This document shows positions 30,116-38,755 of a stretch of DNA of 38,755 bases, in pieces. Both the position numbers and the translations under genes were made by a program. The notes beneath the pieces were generated by a model that saw only the letters and a list, made by a program, of their open reading frames with translations, did not search any database and had not been told where the DNA came from. Source of the stretch: an uncultured Blautia sp. (lineage in GTDB: Bacteria; Bacillota; Clostridia; Lachnospirales; Lachnospiraceae); NCBI GenBank assembly GCA_937893675.1, contig CALBGI010000031.1, forward strand, positions 1 through 38,755. Direction: 5' to 3'. How positions within the stretch are numbered: the stretch's first letter is position 1; the number at the start of each line of letters is the position of its first letter.

Positions 30116-31195
30116 ATGGCAGAATTGGTAAAAGTAGTTGTGGACGCCATGGGAGGGGACAATGCGCCCGTGGAGCCCGTAAAAGGCGCGGTAGAGGCAG
30201 TGAAGGCGCGGAAGGACATCAAGGTGATTCTCACCGGAGACAGTCAGGTGATAGAGCGTGAGCTTTCCAAATATCCCGACTGCCCAAGAGAGCAGATAGA
30301 AATTGTGCATACCACAGAGAAGATTGAGACTGCGGAGCCGCCGGTGCTGGCTGTGCGCAAAAAAAAGGATTCTTCCATTGTGGTGGGGCTTAATCTGGTA
30401 AAAAAACAGGAAGCGGACGCTTTTGTGTCCTCCGGAAGCTCAGGAGCAGTCCTGGTGGGCGGCCAGGTGATCGTGGGAAGGCAAAAAGGCGTGGAACGTC
30501 CTCCCCTTGCCCCTCTGATCCCCACAAAGGACGGCGTAGCGCTTCTCATTGACTGCGGAGCGAACGTAGATGCAAGACCTTCTCATCTGGTGCAGTTTGC
30601 AAAGATGGGCGCTATTTATATGGAGCATGTGGTGGGAATCAAGAACCCCCGGGTTGCCATTGTAAACAACGGCGCGGAGGAGGAGAAGGGCAATGCGCTT
30701 GTGAAGGCAACCTTCCCTCTTTTAAAGGAAGCTGCGGGCATTCATTTTATTGGAAGCATTGAAGCCAGGGATATTCCCTCCGGCTACGCGGATGTCATTG
30801 TGTGCGAGGCCTTTGTGGGCAATGTGATCCTCAAGCTTTACGAGGGCGTGGGTTCTACCCTAATCTCCAAGATCAAAGAGAGCATGATGTCCAGCCTGAG
30901 AAGCAAGATCGGTGCGCTGCTGGTGAAGCCGGCGCTCAAAAGCACACTGAAGACCTTTGACGCCAGCGAGCACGGCGGAGCGCCCCTTCTGGGACTGAAA
31001 GGACTTGTGGTAAAAACCCACGGAAGCGCGGTGGCAGTGGAAATACGAAATGCCATTTTCCAGTGCGTGCAGTTTAAAGAACAGAAAATAAACGAAAAAA
31101 TCGGAGAGCGCATTCTGGCGGACAAGGAGCAGCAGAAGAATGATATGGGAAATGCTAAAAACAGCGATACAGGAGATTCTGAATATACAGGATGA
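30116..31195 (+). CDS. plsX: Phosphate acyltransferase PlsX
   Basis: This 359-residue enzyme makes acyl-phosphate from acyl-ACP for phospholipid synthesis. The N-terminal VVVDAMGGDNAPVEPVKGAV is the family signature, with SSGSSGAVLVGG, LIDCGANVDARPSHL and GNVILKLYEG further on. PlsX proteins are usually about 330-340 residues. The extra C-terminal tail (after about residue 335, EQQKNDMGNAK onward) is the part that overlaps acpP. The start has AAGGAGGAG. It heads the conserved plsX-acpP-rnc-smc-ftsY cluster. Confidence 0.96.
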   Translation: MAELVKVVVDAMGGDNAPVEPVKGAVEAVKARKDIKVILTGDSQVIERELSKYPDCPREQIEIVHTTEKIETAEPPVLAVRKKKDSSIVVGLNLVKKQEADAFVSSGSSGAVLVGGQVIVGRQKGVERPPLAPLIPTKDGVALLIDCGANVDARPSHLVQFAKMGAIYMEHVVGIKNPRVAIVNNGAEEEKGNALVKATFPLLKEAAGIHFIGSIEARDIPSGYADVIVCEAFVGNVILKLYEGVGSTLISKIKESMMSSLRSKIGALLVKPALKSTLKTFDASEHGGAPLLGLKGLVVKTHGSAVAVEIRNAIFQCVQFKEQKINEKIGERILADKEQQKNDMGNAKNSDTGDSEYTG

Positions 31196-31373
31196 CAGCG
31201 AGCTCACAGAGAGCACCACGTTTGTGGATGATCTGGGAGCGGATTCCCTGGATATTTTTCAGATCATCATGCTGGTGGAACAGAAAATGGATATAGAAAT
31301 TCCTGAAGAAAGCCTGGAAGGGATTGTGACCATAGGCGATGCCCTTCTGGCGCTTCAAAATGCTACCGAATGA
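31140..31373 (+). CDS. acpP: Acyl carrier protein
   Basis: This 77-residue acidic carrier holds growing fatty acids on a phosphopantetheine arm attached to Ser36 in DDLGADSLD. Start ATG 31140 has AAGGAG ten bases upstream (31124-31129) and overlaps plsX by 56 bp. A shorter start at ATG 31152 resembles the usual ACP N terminus (MLKTAIQEIL) but has no spaced ribosome binding site. ACP lies between plsX, which uses acyl-ACP, and rnc, as in many Firmicutes. A divergent carrier for another pathway is possible, but the context favours fatty-acid synthesis. Confidence 0.93.
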   Translation: MIWEMLKTAIQEILNIQDDSELTESTTFVDDLGADSLDIFQIIMLVEQKMDIEIPEESLEGIVTIGDALLALQNATE

Positions 31374-31398
31374 TACAGCATATGGGAGAGTGACTTGA

Positions 31399-32085
31399 AT
31401 GATGGAGACGAATCTGGAAATATTTGAAAAAACCATTGGCTATCAGTTTAAAGACAAAAAGCTTCTGACCCAGGCGCTGACCCACAGTTCCTATGCCAAC
31501 GAAAAGAAGCTCGGCAAGCTTGGATGCAATGAGCGGCTGGAGTTTTTGGGGGACGCGGTTTTGGAATTGATCAGCAGTGATTTTCTTTTTAAAAAATATC
31601 CGGGGATTCCGGAGGGAGAACTGACCAAAAAAAGAGCCAGCATGGTCTGCGAGCCGAGCCTTGCCTACTGTGCCCGGGCGTTTGGGCTGCCGGACTATCT
31701 GCGGCTCGGAAAGGGCGAGGATATGACCGGCGGCCGAAACCGGGATTCCATTGTATCGGATGCAACGGAGGCGCTTTTGGGGGCGATTTATCTGGACGGA
31801 GGCTATGAGAAGGCAAACAGCTTTGTGCAGAAGTTTATTCTCAATGATATGGAGCACAAGCAGCTTTTTTACGACAGCAAGACGATCCTCCAGGAGATGG
31901 TCCAGGAAACCAGCACAAATCCGGTGGAATATGTTCTGGTAAAGGAAGAGGGACCGGATCATGACAAGCGGTTCCAGGTGGAGGTCCGCGTGGACGGGGT
32001 TGTTCAGGGAAGTGGTGTCGGTCACACCAAGAAAGCGGCGGAGCAGGCAGCTGCATATCAGGCCATCCGGAAACGGAGAGCATAG
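31399..32085 (+). CDS. rnc: Ribonuclease III
   Basis: This 228-residue double-strand RNA endonuclease processes rRNA precursors and structured messages. The catalytic signature NERLEFLGDAVLE is at residues 44-56, and a second acidic cluster lies in DATEALLGAIYLDGG. A C-terminal double-stranded RNA-binding domain covers about 158-226 (TILQEMVQE to AEQAAAYQAI). Length is typical. Two adjacent ATG codons begin the frame at 31399. smc starts 10 bp after the stop. Confidence 0.96.
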   Translation: MMETNLEIFEKTIGYQFKDKKLLTQALTHSSYANEKKLGKLGCNERLEFLGDAVLELISSDFLFKKYPGIPEGELTKKRASMVCEPSLAYCARAFGLPDYLRLGKGEDMTGGRNRDSIVSDATEALLGAIYLDGGYEKANSFVQKFILNDMEHKQLFYDSKTILQEMVQETSTNPVEYVLVKEEGPDHDKRFQVEVRVDGVVQGSGVGHTKKAAEQAAAYQAIRKRRA

Positions 32086-32095
32086 CAGGTGACAT

Positions 32096-35000
32096 ATGTA
32101 TTTAAAAAATATTGAGGTGCACGGGTTTAAGTCCTTTGCACAGAAGATAAACTTTGAATTTCACAATGGGATCACTGCGATCGTGGGACCTAACGGCAGC
32201 GGAAAGAGCAACGTCGGCGACGCGGTGCGCTGGGTTCTTGGAGAACAGAGCGCAAAGCAGCTCCGCGGCGGCAATATGCAGGACGTTATTTTTTCCGGTA
32301 CCGAGACGAGAAAGCCTCTGAGCTACGCCTCCGTAGCGATCACACTGGATAACAGCGACCATGTGCTTCCGGTGGATTTTAATGAGGTGACCATAGCGAG
32401 ACGTCTGTATCGCTCCGGTGAGAGTGAATATCTCATCAATGGAAGCGCCTGCCGCCTCCGCGACATCAACGAGATGTTTTACGACACCGGTATCGGCAAA
32501 GAAGGCTATTCCATCATTGGGCAGGGGCAGATCGACAGGATCCTGAGCGGAAAACCGGAGGAGCGCAGAGAGCTTTTTGATGAGGCAGCCGGAATTGTGA
32601 AATTTAAGCGCCGCAAAAACACCACGATCAAAAAGCTGGAAGAAGAACAGCAGAACCTGGTTCGTGTCACAGACATTTTAAGCGAGCTTACCAAGCAGCT
32701 TGGGCCGTTGGAGAGGCAGTCGGAGACAGCCAGGATCTATCTCTCAAAGAGAGACAGTCTGCGCCGTCTTGACGTGAATCTTTTTCTCATGGAGTACGAG
32801 CGCACCGGAACGCTTTTGAAGGAGCTGGAAGAAAAAAATAATCTTTCCCAGGGGGAGCTTGCCCAGTGCCAGGCGGCTTACGATGAGACAAAAGAAAAAT
32901 ACGACCGCCTGGAAGAAGCGCTCACAGAGCTTACCGGGCAGATCGACGCACTCAGAGAAGAGAGCCAGCGGAATGCGCTTAAAAAGCAGGAGCTGGAAGG
33001 CCGCATTGACGTTTTCAAGGAACAGATGTCGGCCATTGTCCAGAATGAGGAGCATTACAAAATGCGTCTTGGAGTGATCCAGGATGAGCTTGACAGAAGA
33101 GCCGATGCCTTAAAGGCACAGGAAGAGGAAAAAAGAGAGCTTCACGCACGGCTTCAGGAAATCCGGCAGAAGCTGTCCGGGGAAGAAGCGCATCTGGATT
33201 CTGTGCGGGGCAGCATAGAGGAGTGCACGGGTGCTGTGGAGGAAGGAAAGAATGAAATTATCGAAATCCTCAACTCCCGCGCCAATACCAAGGGAAAAGC
33301 GCAGCGTTTTGACACCATGCTGGAGCAGATCGACATTCAGAAAGCCGGTGTGAGTCAGAGACTTCTTCGACTGAAAAGTGAGGAGGAGGAGCTGGGGGGA
33401 GCGATGAAAAAAGCGCAGACCCGGTATGATTCCATCACTGAGCTGATGGAGAACATGAACAACGAGTGTGTACGTCTGGAGGAAGAGGTCTTTCGGATTC
33501 AGGAAGAGCTGAAACAGCAGAACGCCCAGATGGAGATCGGCCAGACGGCTTATCACAGAGAAGCGTCCCGTCTGGAATCCCTGAGAAACATGACGGAGCG
33601 CTACGACGGCTACGGAAACAGCATCCGCCGCTGTATGGAGCAGAAAGACCGCGTGCCCGGAGTCAAGGGCGTGGTCGCGGATCTGATCCAGGTAGATAAA
33701 AGCTACGAGATCGCCATTGAGACTGCCCTTGGCGGCAGCATTCAGAATATCGTCACGGACAACGAGCAGACGGCCAAGAGGATGATTGAATTTCTGAAGA
33801 AAAACCGGTACGGCCGTGCGACCTTCCTGCCTTTGAGCAGCATCAGCGGGAGGGGCGGCTTTTCTCAGAAGGACGCCCTTCGTGAGCCGGGCGTGGTGGG
33901 CATTGCCAGCGAGCTTGTGACAACGCAGAGCCAGTACAGGGAGCTTGCTTCCTATCTTCTGGGGCGTGTGCTGGTTGTGGATAACATGGAGCATGCTATC
34001 GCCATTGCCAGAAAATACCGTTACAGCCTGCGTATGGTTACTGTGGATGGCGAACTGTTAAGTCCGGGAGGCTCCATGACCGGAGGTGCTTTTAAAAACA
34101 ACAGCAACCTTCTGGGAAGGCGCCGGGAAATGGAGGAGCTGGAAGCAAATGTGAAGGCTCTCAGACAGGACATGCAGGACATGCAGAAAAGCATTGACGA
34201 CAACCGGAGCAAACGAAATGTCATCCGCGATACCATTGCAGACTTCAAGGAAAAGCTCCGTCAGCAGTCCGTAGCACAGAATACGGCAAAAATGCAGATT
34301 TCCCAGCTGGAGGAAAAAGAGGCGGCTCTGAAATCCGGCTACGCGGGAATTGAGCGGGAACAGCGTGAGCTGCAAAGGCAGGTCAGCGAGGTGAAGGAAG
34401 ATCACCGGCGCATTGCCCAGGAGCTCCTGGAATCGCAGAAGGATGAAAAGGAACTGGAAACCTTTATTGAGACAAGGCAGAAAGAACTGGAAGGCTGGAA
34501 GGACGAGGAAAGCAAGGTTTTGAAAAGGCTGGAAGAGATTCGTCTGGAAGCTGCCGCTCTTGAGCACAAAGAAAATTTTGTCCAGGAAAATTATTCCCGA
34601 ATCCATTCCGAGATAGAGACTTTTGGCAGGGAGAAAGAAGAAATCGCGCAGAGTCTTCTGACAGACGACAGGGAGATGGAACGGAAAAAAGAAGAAATCG
34701 AAAGCCTGCAGAAAACCGTAGCCGGTTTTGCCCAGCAGGAAATCATACATAAAAAACAGCTGGAGGAATGGCAGAAGGAGAAGGAAGCGCAGGCCGGACG
34801 TCAGAAAGGATTTTTTCAGAAGAGGGACGAGCTCTCCTCCCGGATCAGCCTGTTGGACAAGGAGTGCTTCCGCCTGAAAAGTCAGATCGAAAAGACGGAA
34901 GAAAGCCGTGAGTCCAGCGTCTCCTATATGTGGGAGGAATACGAGGTGACTCCCAACAATGCCCGGCAGTACCGGGATGAGGCGCTCAGCGATGCGGCTT

Positions 35001-35656
35001 CCATGAAGAAAGAAATTTCAGGTCTCAAGGAGGAGATACGCCGCCTTGGACCGGTGAACGTCAATGCCATTGAGGATTATAAAGAACTTTTGGAGCGTCA
35101 CACGTTCCTTGCGGGACAGTATGAGGATCTGCAGAAGGCAGAAGAAACGCTCCAGGATATCATCCGGGAGCTGGATGAGGGGATGCGCCGTCAGTTTGCG
35201 GAAAAATTCAAGGATATTCAGCGGGAGTTTGACAAAGCGTTCAAGGAGCTTTTCGGAGGCGGCAAGGGAACCCTGGAGCTTTCGGAGGAAGAAGATATCC
35301 TGGAAGCGGGAATTAAGATCATCTCCCAGCCGCCTGGCAAAAAGCTGCAGAATATGATGCAGCTTTCCGGCGGAGAGAAGGCGCTCACAGCCATTGCGCT
35401 TTTGTTTGCCATTCAGAACCTGAAACCATCGCCCTTCTGTCTTCTGGACGAGATCGAGGCGGCGCTTGACGATTCTAATGTAGGCCGTTTTGCAGGGTAT
35501 CTGCAGAAGCTTACCAAAAATACACAGTTTATTGTAATTACCCACAGACGCGGCACGATGAATGCGGCGGACCGCCTGTATGGAATTACCATGCAGGAGA
35601 AAGGCGTGTCTACCCTGGTGTCTGTAGATCTTGTGGAAAATCAGCTGACGCAATAA
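32096..35656 (+). CDS. smc: Chromosome segregation protein SMC
   Basis: This 1186-residue condensin subunit shows the SMC plan. The N-terminal ATPase half has Walker A GPNGSGKSN (31-39). Long coiled coils flank a hinge (about 505-665, with VKGVVADLIQVDKSYEIAIE and GGSMTGGAF at its end). The C-terminal half has the signature LSGGEKALTAIA (from 1090) and Walker B CLLDEIEAALDD (from about 1115). It compacts and resolves chromosomes with ScpA and ScpB, which are not encoded here. The smc-ftsY order is conserved in Firmicutes. Starts at ATG 32096, 10 bp after rnc. Confidence 0.97.
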   Translation: MYLKNIEVHGFKSFAQKINFEFHNGITAIVGPNGSGKSNVGDAVRWVLGEQSAKQLRGGNMQDVIFSGTETRKPLSYASVAITLDNSDHVLPVDFNEVTIARRLYRSGESEYLINGSACRLRDINEMFYDTGIGKEGYSIIGQGQIDRILSGKPEERRELFDEAAGIVKFKRRKNTTIKKLEEEQQNLVRVTDILSELTKQLGPLERQSETARIYLSKRDSLRRLDVNLFLMEYERTGTLLKELEEKNNLSQGELAQCQAAYDETKEKYDRLEEALTELTGQIDALREESQRNALKKQELEGRIDVFKEQMSAIVQNEEHYKMRLGVIQDELDRRADALKAQEEEKRELHARLQEIRQKLSGEEAHLDSVRGSIEECTGAVEEGKNEIIEILNSRANTKGKAQRFDTMLEQIDIQKAGVSQRLLRLKSEEEELGGAMKKAQTRYDSITELMENMNNECVRLEEEVFRIQEELKQQNAQMEIGQTAYHREASRLESLRNMTERYDGYGNSIRRCMEQKDRVPGVKGVVADLIQVDKSYEIAIETALGGSIQNIVTDNEQTAKRMIEFLKKNRYGRATFLPLSSISGRGGFSQKDALREPGVVGIASELVTTQSQYRELASYLLGRVLVVDNMEHAIAIARKYRYSLRMVTVDGELLSPGGSMTGGAFKNNSNLLGRRREMEELEANVKALRQDMQDMQKSIDDNRSKRNVIRDTIADFKEKLRQQSVAQNTAKMQISQLEEKEAALKSGYAGIEREQRELQRQVSEVKEDHRRIAQELLESQKDEKELETFIETRQKELEGWKDEESKVLKRLEEIRLEAAALEHKENFVQENYSRIHSEIETFGREKEEIAQSLLTDDREMERKKEEIESLQKTVAGFAQQEIIHKKQLEEWQKEKEAQAGRQKGFFQKRDELSSRISLLDKECFRLKSQIEKTEESRESSVSYMWEEYEVTPNNARQYRDEALSDAASMKKEISGLKEEIRRLGPVNVNAIEDYKELLERHTFLAGQYEDLQKAEETLQDIIRELDEGMRRQFAEKFKDIQREFDKAFKELFGGGKGTLELSEEEDILEAGIKIISQPPGKKLQNMMQLSGGEKALTAIALLFAIQNLKPSPFCLLDEIEAALDDSNVGRFAGYLQKLTKNTQFIVITHRRGTMNAADRLYGITMQEKGVSTLVSVDLVENQLTQ

Positions 35657-35670
35657 CAGGAGGTGGCAGT

Positions 35671-36627
35671 ATGTCAGAGGAAAAGAAAGGCTTTTTTAAG
35701 AGGCTGGTCAGCGGCCTTGCAAAGACAAGAGACAACATTGTAGCCGGGTTTGATTCTATTTTCAGCGGTTACTCCAGCATTGACGAGGATTTTTATGAGG
35801 AGCTGGAAGAAATCCTGATCATGGGAGACATCGGTATTAATGCGACTACGGCGATTCTGGAGCATTTGAAGGAACAGGTTGCGGCCAGAAAGATCAAGGA
35901 GCCGCTGGAATGCAAACAGCTGCTCATTGACAGCATTAAAGAGCAGATGCGTGTGGACAGCACAGAATACCAGTTTGAAGAACAAAAATCCGTCATTCTG
36001 GTCATCGGCGTGAACGGTGTGGGAAAAACCACATCGGTCGGAAAGCTTGCAGGCAAGCTCAAGGATCAGGGAAAAAAGGTGATCCTGGCGGCAGCAGATA
36101 CCTTCCGCGCAGCGGCGGGAGAGCAGCTCACCCAGTGGGCCAACAGGGCAGGCGTGGAGATCATCGGCGGCCAGGAGGGTGCGGATCCGGCTTCTGTGGT
36201 ATATGATGCCGTGGCAGCCGCAAAAGCCAGAAATGCAGATGTACTCATCTGTGACACCGCAGGACGGCTCCACAATAAGAAAAATCTTATGGAAGAGCTG
36301 CGCAAGATCTACCGGATCCTGGAACGGGAGTATCCGGAGGCGTATCTGGAAACCCTTGTGGTCCTGGATGGGACTACGGGACAGAACGCCCTTGCCCAGG
36401 CCAGACAGTTTGCCGAGGTTGCCAAGGTCAGCGGCATCATTCTTACGAAGCTTGACGGCACAGCCAAGGGCGGGATTGCCGTGGCAATCCAGTCAGAGCT
36501 TGATATTCCCGTGAAGTATATCGGCGTTGGCGAGACCATTGATGATTTGCAGAAATTTGATGCAGACGCATTTGTGAATGCGCTGTTTGACATAGGAGAA
36601 CAAGGAAACGGCGGGAAGACGCTGTAG
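35671..36627 (+). CDS. ftsY: Signal recognition particle receptor FtsY
   Basis: This 318-residue GTPase receives ribosome-SRP complexes at the membrane. It has the NG core only: a helical N domain (about 20-95), then the G domain with GVNGVGKTT (113-121), AADTFRAAAGEQL, DTAGRLHNK and the TKLDGTAKGG specificity motif. It lacks the long acidic A domain found in E. coli, as is normal in Firmicutes, and a short basic N-terminal helix (FFKRLVSGLAKTRDN) may bind lipid. It follows smc by 14 bp with CAGGAGG. The ffh partner gene is not in view. Confidence 0.97.
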   Translation: MSEEKKGFFKRLVSGLAKTRDNIVAGFDSIFSGYSSIDEDFYEELEEILIMGDIGINATTAILEHLKEQVAARKIKEPLECKQLLIDSIKEQMRVDSTEYQFEEQKSVILVIGVNGVGKTTSVGKLAGKLKDQGKKVILAAADTFRAAAGEQLTQWANRAGVEIIGGQEGADPASVVYDAVAAAKARNADVLICDTAGRLHNKKNLMEELRKIYRILEREYPEAYLETLVVLDGTTGQNALAQARQFAEVAKVSGIILTKLDGTAKGGIAVAIQSELDIPVKYIGVGETIDDLQKFDADAFVNALFDIGEQGNGGKTL

Positions 36628-36639
36628 ACGGAGGGACAT

Positions 36640-37851
36640 ATGCTTACACTGAAGAGTTTTGAAGAGGCCAGCGAGGTTGTAAAAAAGGTTACCCAGGAGA
36701 CAAAGCTTATTAAGAGCAGCTATTTTTCGGAGATGACAGGAAACAAGGTCTATTTTAAGCCGGAAAATATGCAGCGCACCGGGGCATACAAGGTGCGCGG
36801 CGCGTACTACAAGATCAGTACGCTCACAGAGGAAGAAAGAAACAAGGGGCTGATCGCGGCTTCGGCCGGAAATCATGCGCAGGGCGTTGCCTATGCTGCA
36901 TACAAGTACGGGGTAAAAGCGGTGATCGTCATGCCCACCACCACACCTCTGATCAAGGTGGAGCACACCAAAAGTTATGGGGCGGAGGTGATCCTCAAGG
37001 GAGATGTGTACGACGAAGCCTGTGCCTATGCCATGGAGCTGGCGGAGCAGGAGGGATATACCTTCATTCATCCTTTTGATGATCTGGCAGTTGCCACAGG
37101 CCAGGGTACCATTGCCATGGAAATCGTGCAGGAGCTTCCACTGGTGGATTACATTCTGGTTCCCGTGGGAGGCGGCGGACTTGCAACCGGCGTTTCAACG
37201 CTGGCAAAGCTTCTCAATCCGCATATTAAGGTTATCGGTGTGGAGCCTGCAGGAGCTGCCTGCTTAAAGACTTCTCTTTCCAAAAACGAGGTCACCACGC
37301 TTTCCCAGGTCAATACCATTGCGGACGGCACTGCGGTGAAGACTCCGGGAACAAAGATTTTCCCGTATCTTCAGGAGAATCTGGACAGTGTGATCACCAT
37401 TGAGGACGACGAGCTGATCGTGGCTTTTCTGGATATGGTGGAAAATCATAAAATGGTAGTTGAAAATTCCGGGCTGCTCACGGTTGCGGCGCTTCGCCAT
37501 CTGGATTTTCAGGAGAAAAAAGTAGTTTCCATCTTAAGCGGAGGAAACATGGATGTGATTACCATGTCCTCTGTCGTGCAGCACGGATTGATCCAGAGAG
37601 ACCGTATTTTTACAGTTTCCGTACTGATTCCGGATAAGGCCGGGGAGCTGGTGCGCGTTGCGACTATTATTGCCCAGAATCAGGGAAATGTCATCAAGCT
37701 TGACCATAACCAGTTTGTGAGCACCAACAGAAATGCTGCTGTGGAACTGAAGATTACCATGGAGGCATTTGGAACAGAACACAAAAATCAGATCGTAAAA
37801 GCTCTGGAGGAGGCCGGATGCCGTCCAAAGGTGATCCGCACCAGTCTGTAA
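36640..37851 (+). CDS. ilvA: Threonine ammonia-lyase with C-terminal ACT domain
   Basis: This 403-residue PLP enzyme deaminates threonine to 2-oxobutanoate, either for isoleucine synthesis or for catabolism. The PLP lysine is Lys51 in RTGAYKVRGAYYK, and the phosphate-binding glycine loop is PVGGGGLATG. A C-terminal ACT domain covers about 321-403 (FTVSVLIPDKAGELVRVATI). This is the medium-length single-ACT form, shorter than the E. coli IlvA with two regulatory units. It lies 12 bp after ftsY and 6 bp before the LarE-like gene, an unusual neighbour for this core cluster. No isoleucine-pathway genes lie nearby, so biosynthetic and catabolic roles are both open. Confidence 0.94.
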   Translation: MLTLKSFEEASEVVKKVTQETKLIKSSYFSEMTGNKVYFKPENMQRTGAYKVRGAYYKISTLTEEERNKGLIAASAGNHAQGVAYAAYKYGVKAVIVMPTTTPLIKVEHTKSYGAEVILKGDVYDEACAYAMELAEQEGYTFIHPFDDLAVATGQGTIAMEIVQELPLVDYILVPVGGGGLATGVSTLAKLLNPHIKVIGVEPAGAACLKTSLSKNEVTTLSQVNTIADGTAVKTPGTKIFPYLQENLDSVITIEDDELIVAFLDMVENHKMVVENSGLLTVAALRHLDFQEKKVVSILSGGNMDVITMSSVVQHGLIQRDRIFTVSVLIPDKAGELVRVATIIAQNQGNVIKLDHNQFVSTNRNAAVELKITMEAFGTEHKNQIVKALEEAGCRPKVIRTSL

Positions 37852-37857
37852 GGGGCC

Positions 37858-38703
37858 ATGAGGCATAAAGAGGAAACATCAGAAATGACTGCCTGTGAGA
37901 AGGAGAAACTTCAAAAACTTCAGACCGTGATAGGGGATTGCGCCGCGCAGGATATCTGTGTGGCGTTTTCCGGCGGGGTGGATTCCGCACTTCTCCTAAA
38001 ACTTGCCTGCGATGCTGCCGCAAGAACAAAGAAAACAGTGTGGGCGGTGACCTTTGACACGGTGCTCCATCCGGCGGCGGACATGGCGGTGGCAAAACAG
38101 GTGGCATCCGAGATGGGGGCGAACCACGCAGTGCTTTTTGTGGATGAGCTTTCTGACCCGCAGATGAAGTTCAACCCTGTGGACCGGTGCTATCTTTGCA
38201 AAAAAAGTCTTTTTGAAAGACTTCTGGTCTTTGCAGAGGAAAAGAAGGCGGAAATGATCCTGGAGGGCAGCAACGCAGATGATTTAAAGACATACCGGCC
38301 GGGGCTTCGTGCTGTGAGGGAGCTGGGAATAAAAAGTCCCCTGGCAGAATGCGCCCTCACAAAGGATGAAGTTCGCCTGTTTTCGCGGGAGCTTGGGATT
38401 TCTGTGGCAAACCGCCCTTCCACGCCCTGCCTTGCCACGCGGCTTCCCTATGGGGCGGAGCTGGATGCTGCGCTTCTTGGGCGCATTGGCGAGGGAGAAC
38501 GGCGCCTGCGCGAAATGGGATTTGCAAACGTGCGTGTCCGCGTTCACAAAGATACGCTCCGCCTGGAGGTGGACATTTCTCAGATGCAAAAGCTTCTGGA
38601 ATATCGGGGAAAGGTGCTTGAGGTTTTAAGCGCGGTAGGATGTCGCTACCTTACCCTGGATCTGGAAGGGTTTCGAAGCGGAAGTATGGATACGTTTTTG
38701 TAA
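37858..38703 (+). CDS. larE: LarE-like ATP-dependent sulfur transferase
   Basis: This 281-residue PP-loop protein carries SGGVDS at 38-43 and family blocks EGSNADDLKTYRPG and SPLAECALTKDEVR. LarE proteins donate sulfur to make the nickel-pincer cofactor of lactate racemase and related enzymes. Here three cysteines stand out: Cys111 and Cys114 (RCYLC) and Cys191 (TPCLATR). In the one-cysteine type the last of these is sacrificed, while the three-cysteine type is thought to hold an iron-sulfur cluster. The start is ATG 37858 or, alternatively, ATG 37885. larA, larB and larC are not in the window. It follows ilvA by 6 bp. Confidence 0.85.
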   Translation: MRHKEETSEMTACEKEKLQKLQTVIGDCAAQDICVAFSGGVDSALLLKLACDAAARTKKTVWAVTFDTVLHPAADMAVAKQVASEMGANHAVLFVDELSDPQMKFNPVDRCYLCKKSLFERLLVFAEEKKAEMILEGSNADDLKTYRPGLRAVRELGIKSPLAECALTKDEVRLFSRELGISVANRPSTPCLATRLPYGAELDAALLGRIGEGERRLREMGFANVRVRVHKDTLRLEVDISQMQKLLEYRGKVLEVLSAVGCRYLTLDLEGFRSGSMDTFL

Positions 38704-38705
38704 AA

Positions 38706-38751
38706 AAGTGTCTACGACACTTCAACTCCCCTTCCCCTCACTCTTGAGGGG
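38706..38751 (+). terminator. Two adjacent short hairpins after larE, possible terminator
   Basis: AAGTGTC (38706-38712) pairs with GACACTT (38716-38722) over a TAC loop. CCCCTCA (38734-38740) pairs with TGAGGGG (38745-38751) over CTCT. Neither is followed by a T run within the window, although the first is preceded by A6. They may end the long operon, but the window stops at 38755, so this cannot be judged. Confidence 0.4.
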
Positions 38752-38755
38752 TTAG

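Overview
The window looks like a chromosomal segment from a Lachnospiraceae-type Firmicute (Clostridia). The evidence is low-to-moderate GC, strong AGGAGG-type ribosome binding sites, TTGACA/TATAAT promoters, a T-box leader, and Firmicute-style clusters (yceD-rpmF, pta-ackA, plsX-acpP-rnc-smc-ftsY, trpXYZ, a PadR/DUF1700/DUF4097 set). No rRNA, tRNA, CRISPR array, insertion sequence or phage gene was recognised.

Region 1 (1-9276) is clearly more AT-rich than the rest and is an accessory carbohydrate-use locus. It holds a LacI-type repressor, a three-part ABC sugar importer without its own ATPase (binding protein plus two permeases), a cytoplasmic GH116 glycosidase, a cytoplasmic GH32 fructosidase, and a decayed maltose-type O-acetyltransferase with two frameshifts. 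One promoter flanked by two matching LacI-type operators sits in front of the importer. Pairing GH116 with GH32 behind one importer suggests an oligosaccharide or glycoside carrying both a fructofuranosyl and a beta-linked gluco- or xylo-type residue. That substrate is inferred. This is the best candidate for an undescribed system here.

Region 2 (about 9430-15775) is core genome: a terminator, a small membrane zinc-finger (anti-sigma-like) protein, polA, coaE, a YycJ-type metallo-hydrolase, an ACT-domain protein and a PFL/UPF0210 protein. Region 3 (15784-18867) is a tryptophan T-box leader followed by trpXYZ, an ABC importer for tryptophan (possibly also tyrosine). Region 4 contains tmcAL on the minus strand, the only minus-strand gene seen, then the acetate pathway pair pta-ackA and the yceD-rpmF pair, each with a clear promoter or terminator.

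Region 5 (23520-25339) is a PadR-controlled three-gene membrane module with an AT-rich palindrome over its own promoter. Region 6 (25340-38703) is a tightly packed run of eleven plus-strand genes: MATE exporter, ABC-F ATPase, moaA, Nudix hydrolase, plsX, acpP, rnc, smc, ftsY, ilvA and a LarE-like sulfur transferase. No internal terminator is visible, so it may be transcribed largely as one unit. The last 50 bases hold two small hairpins. All promoters, operators and hairpins were found by eye, and no database search was run.
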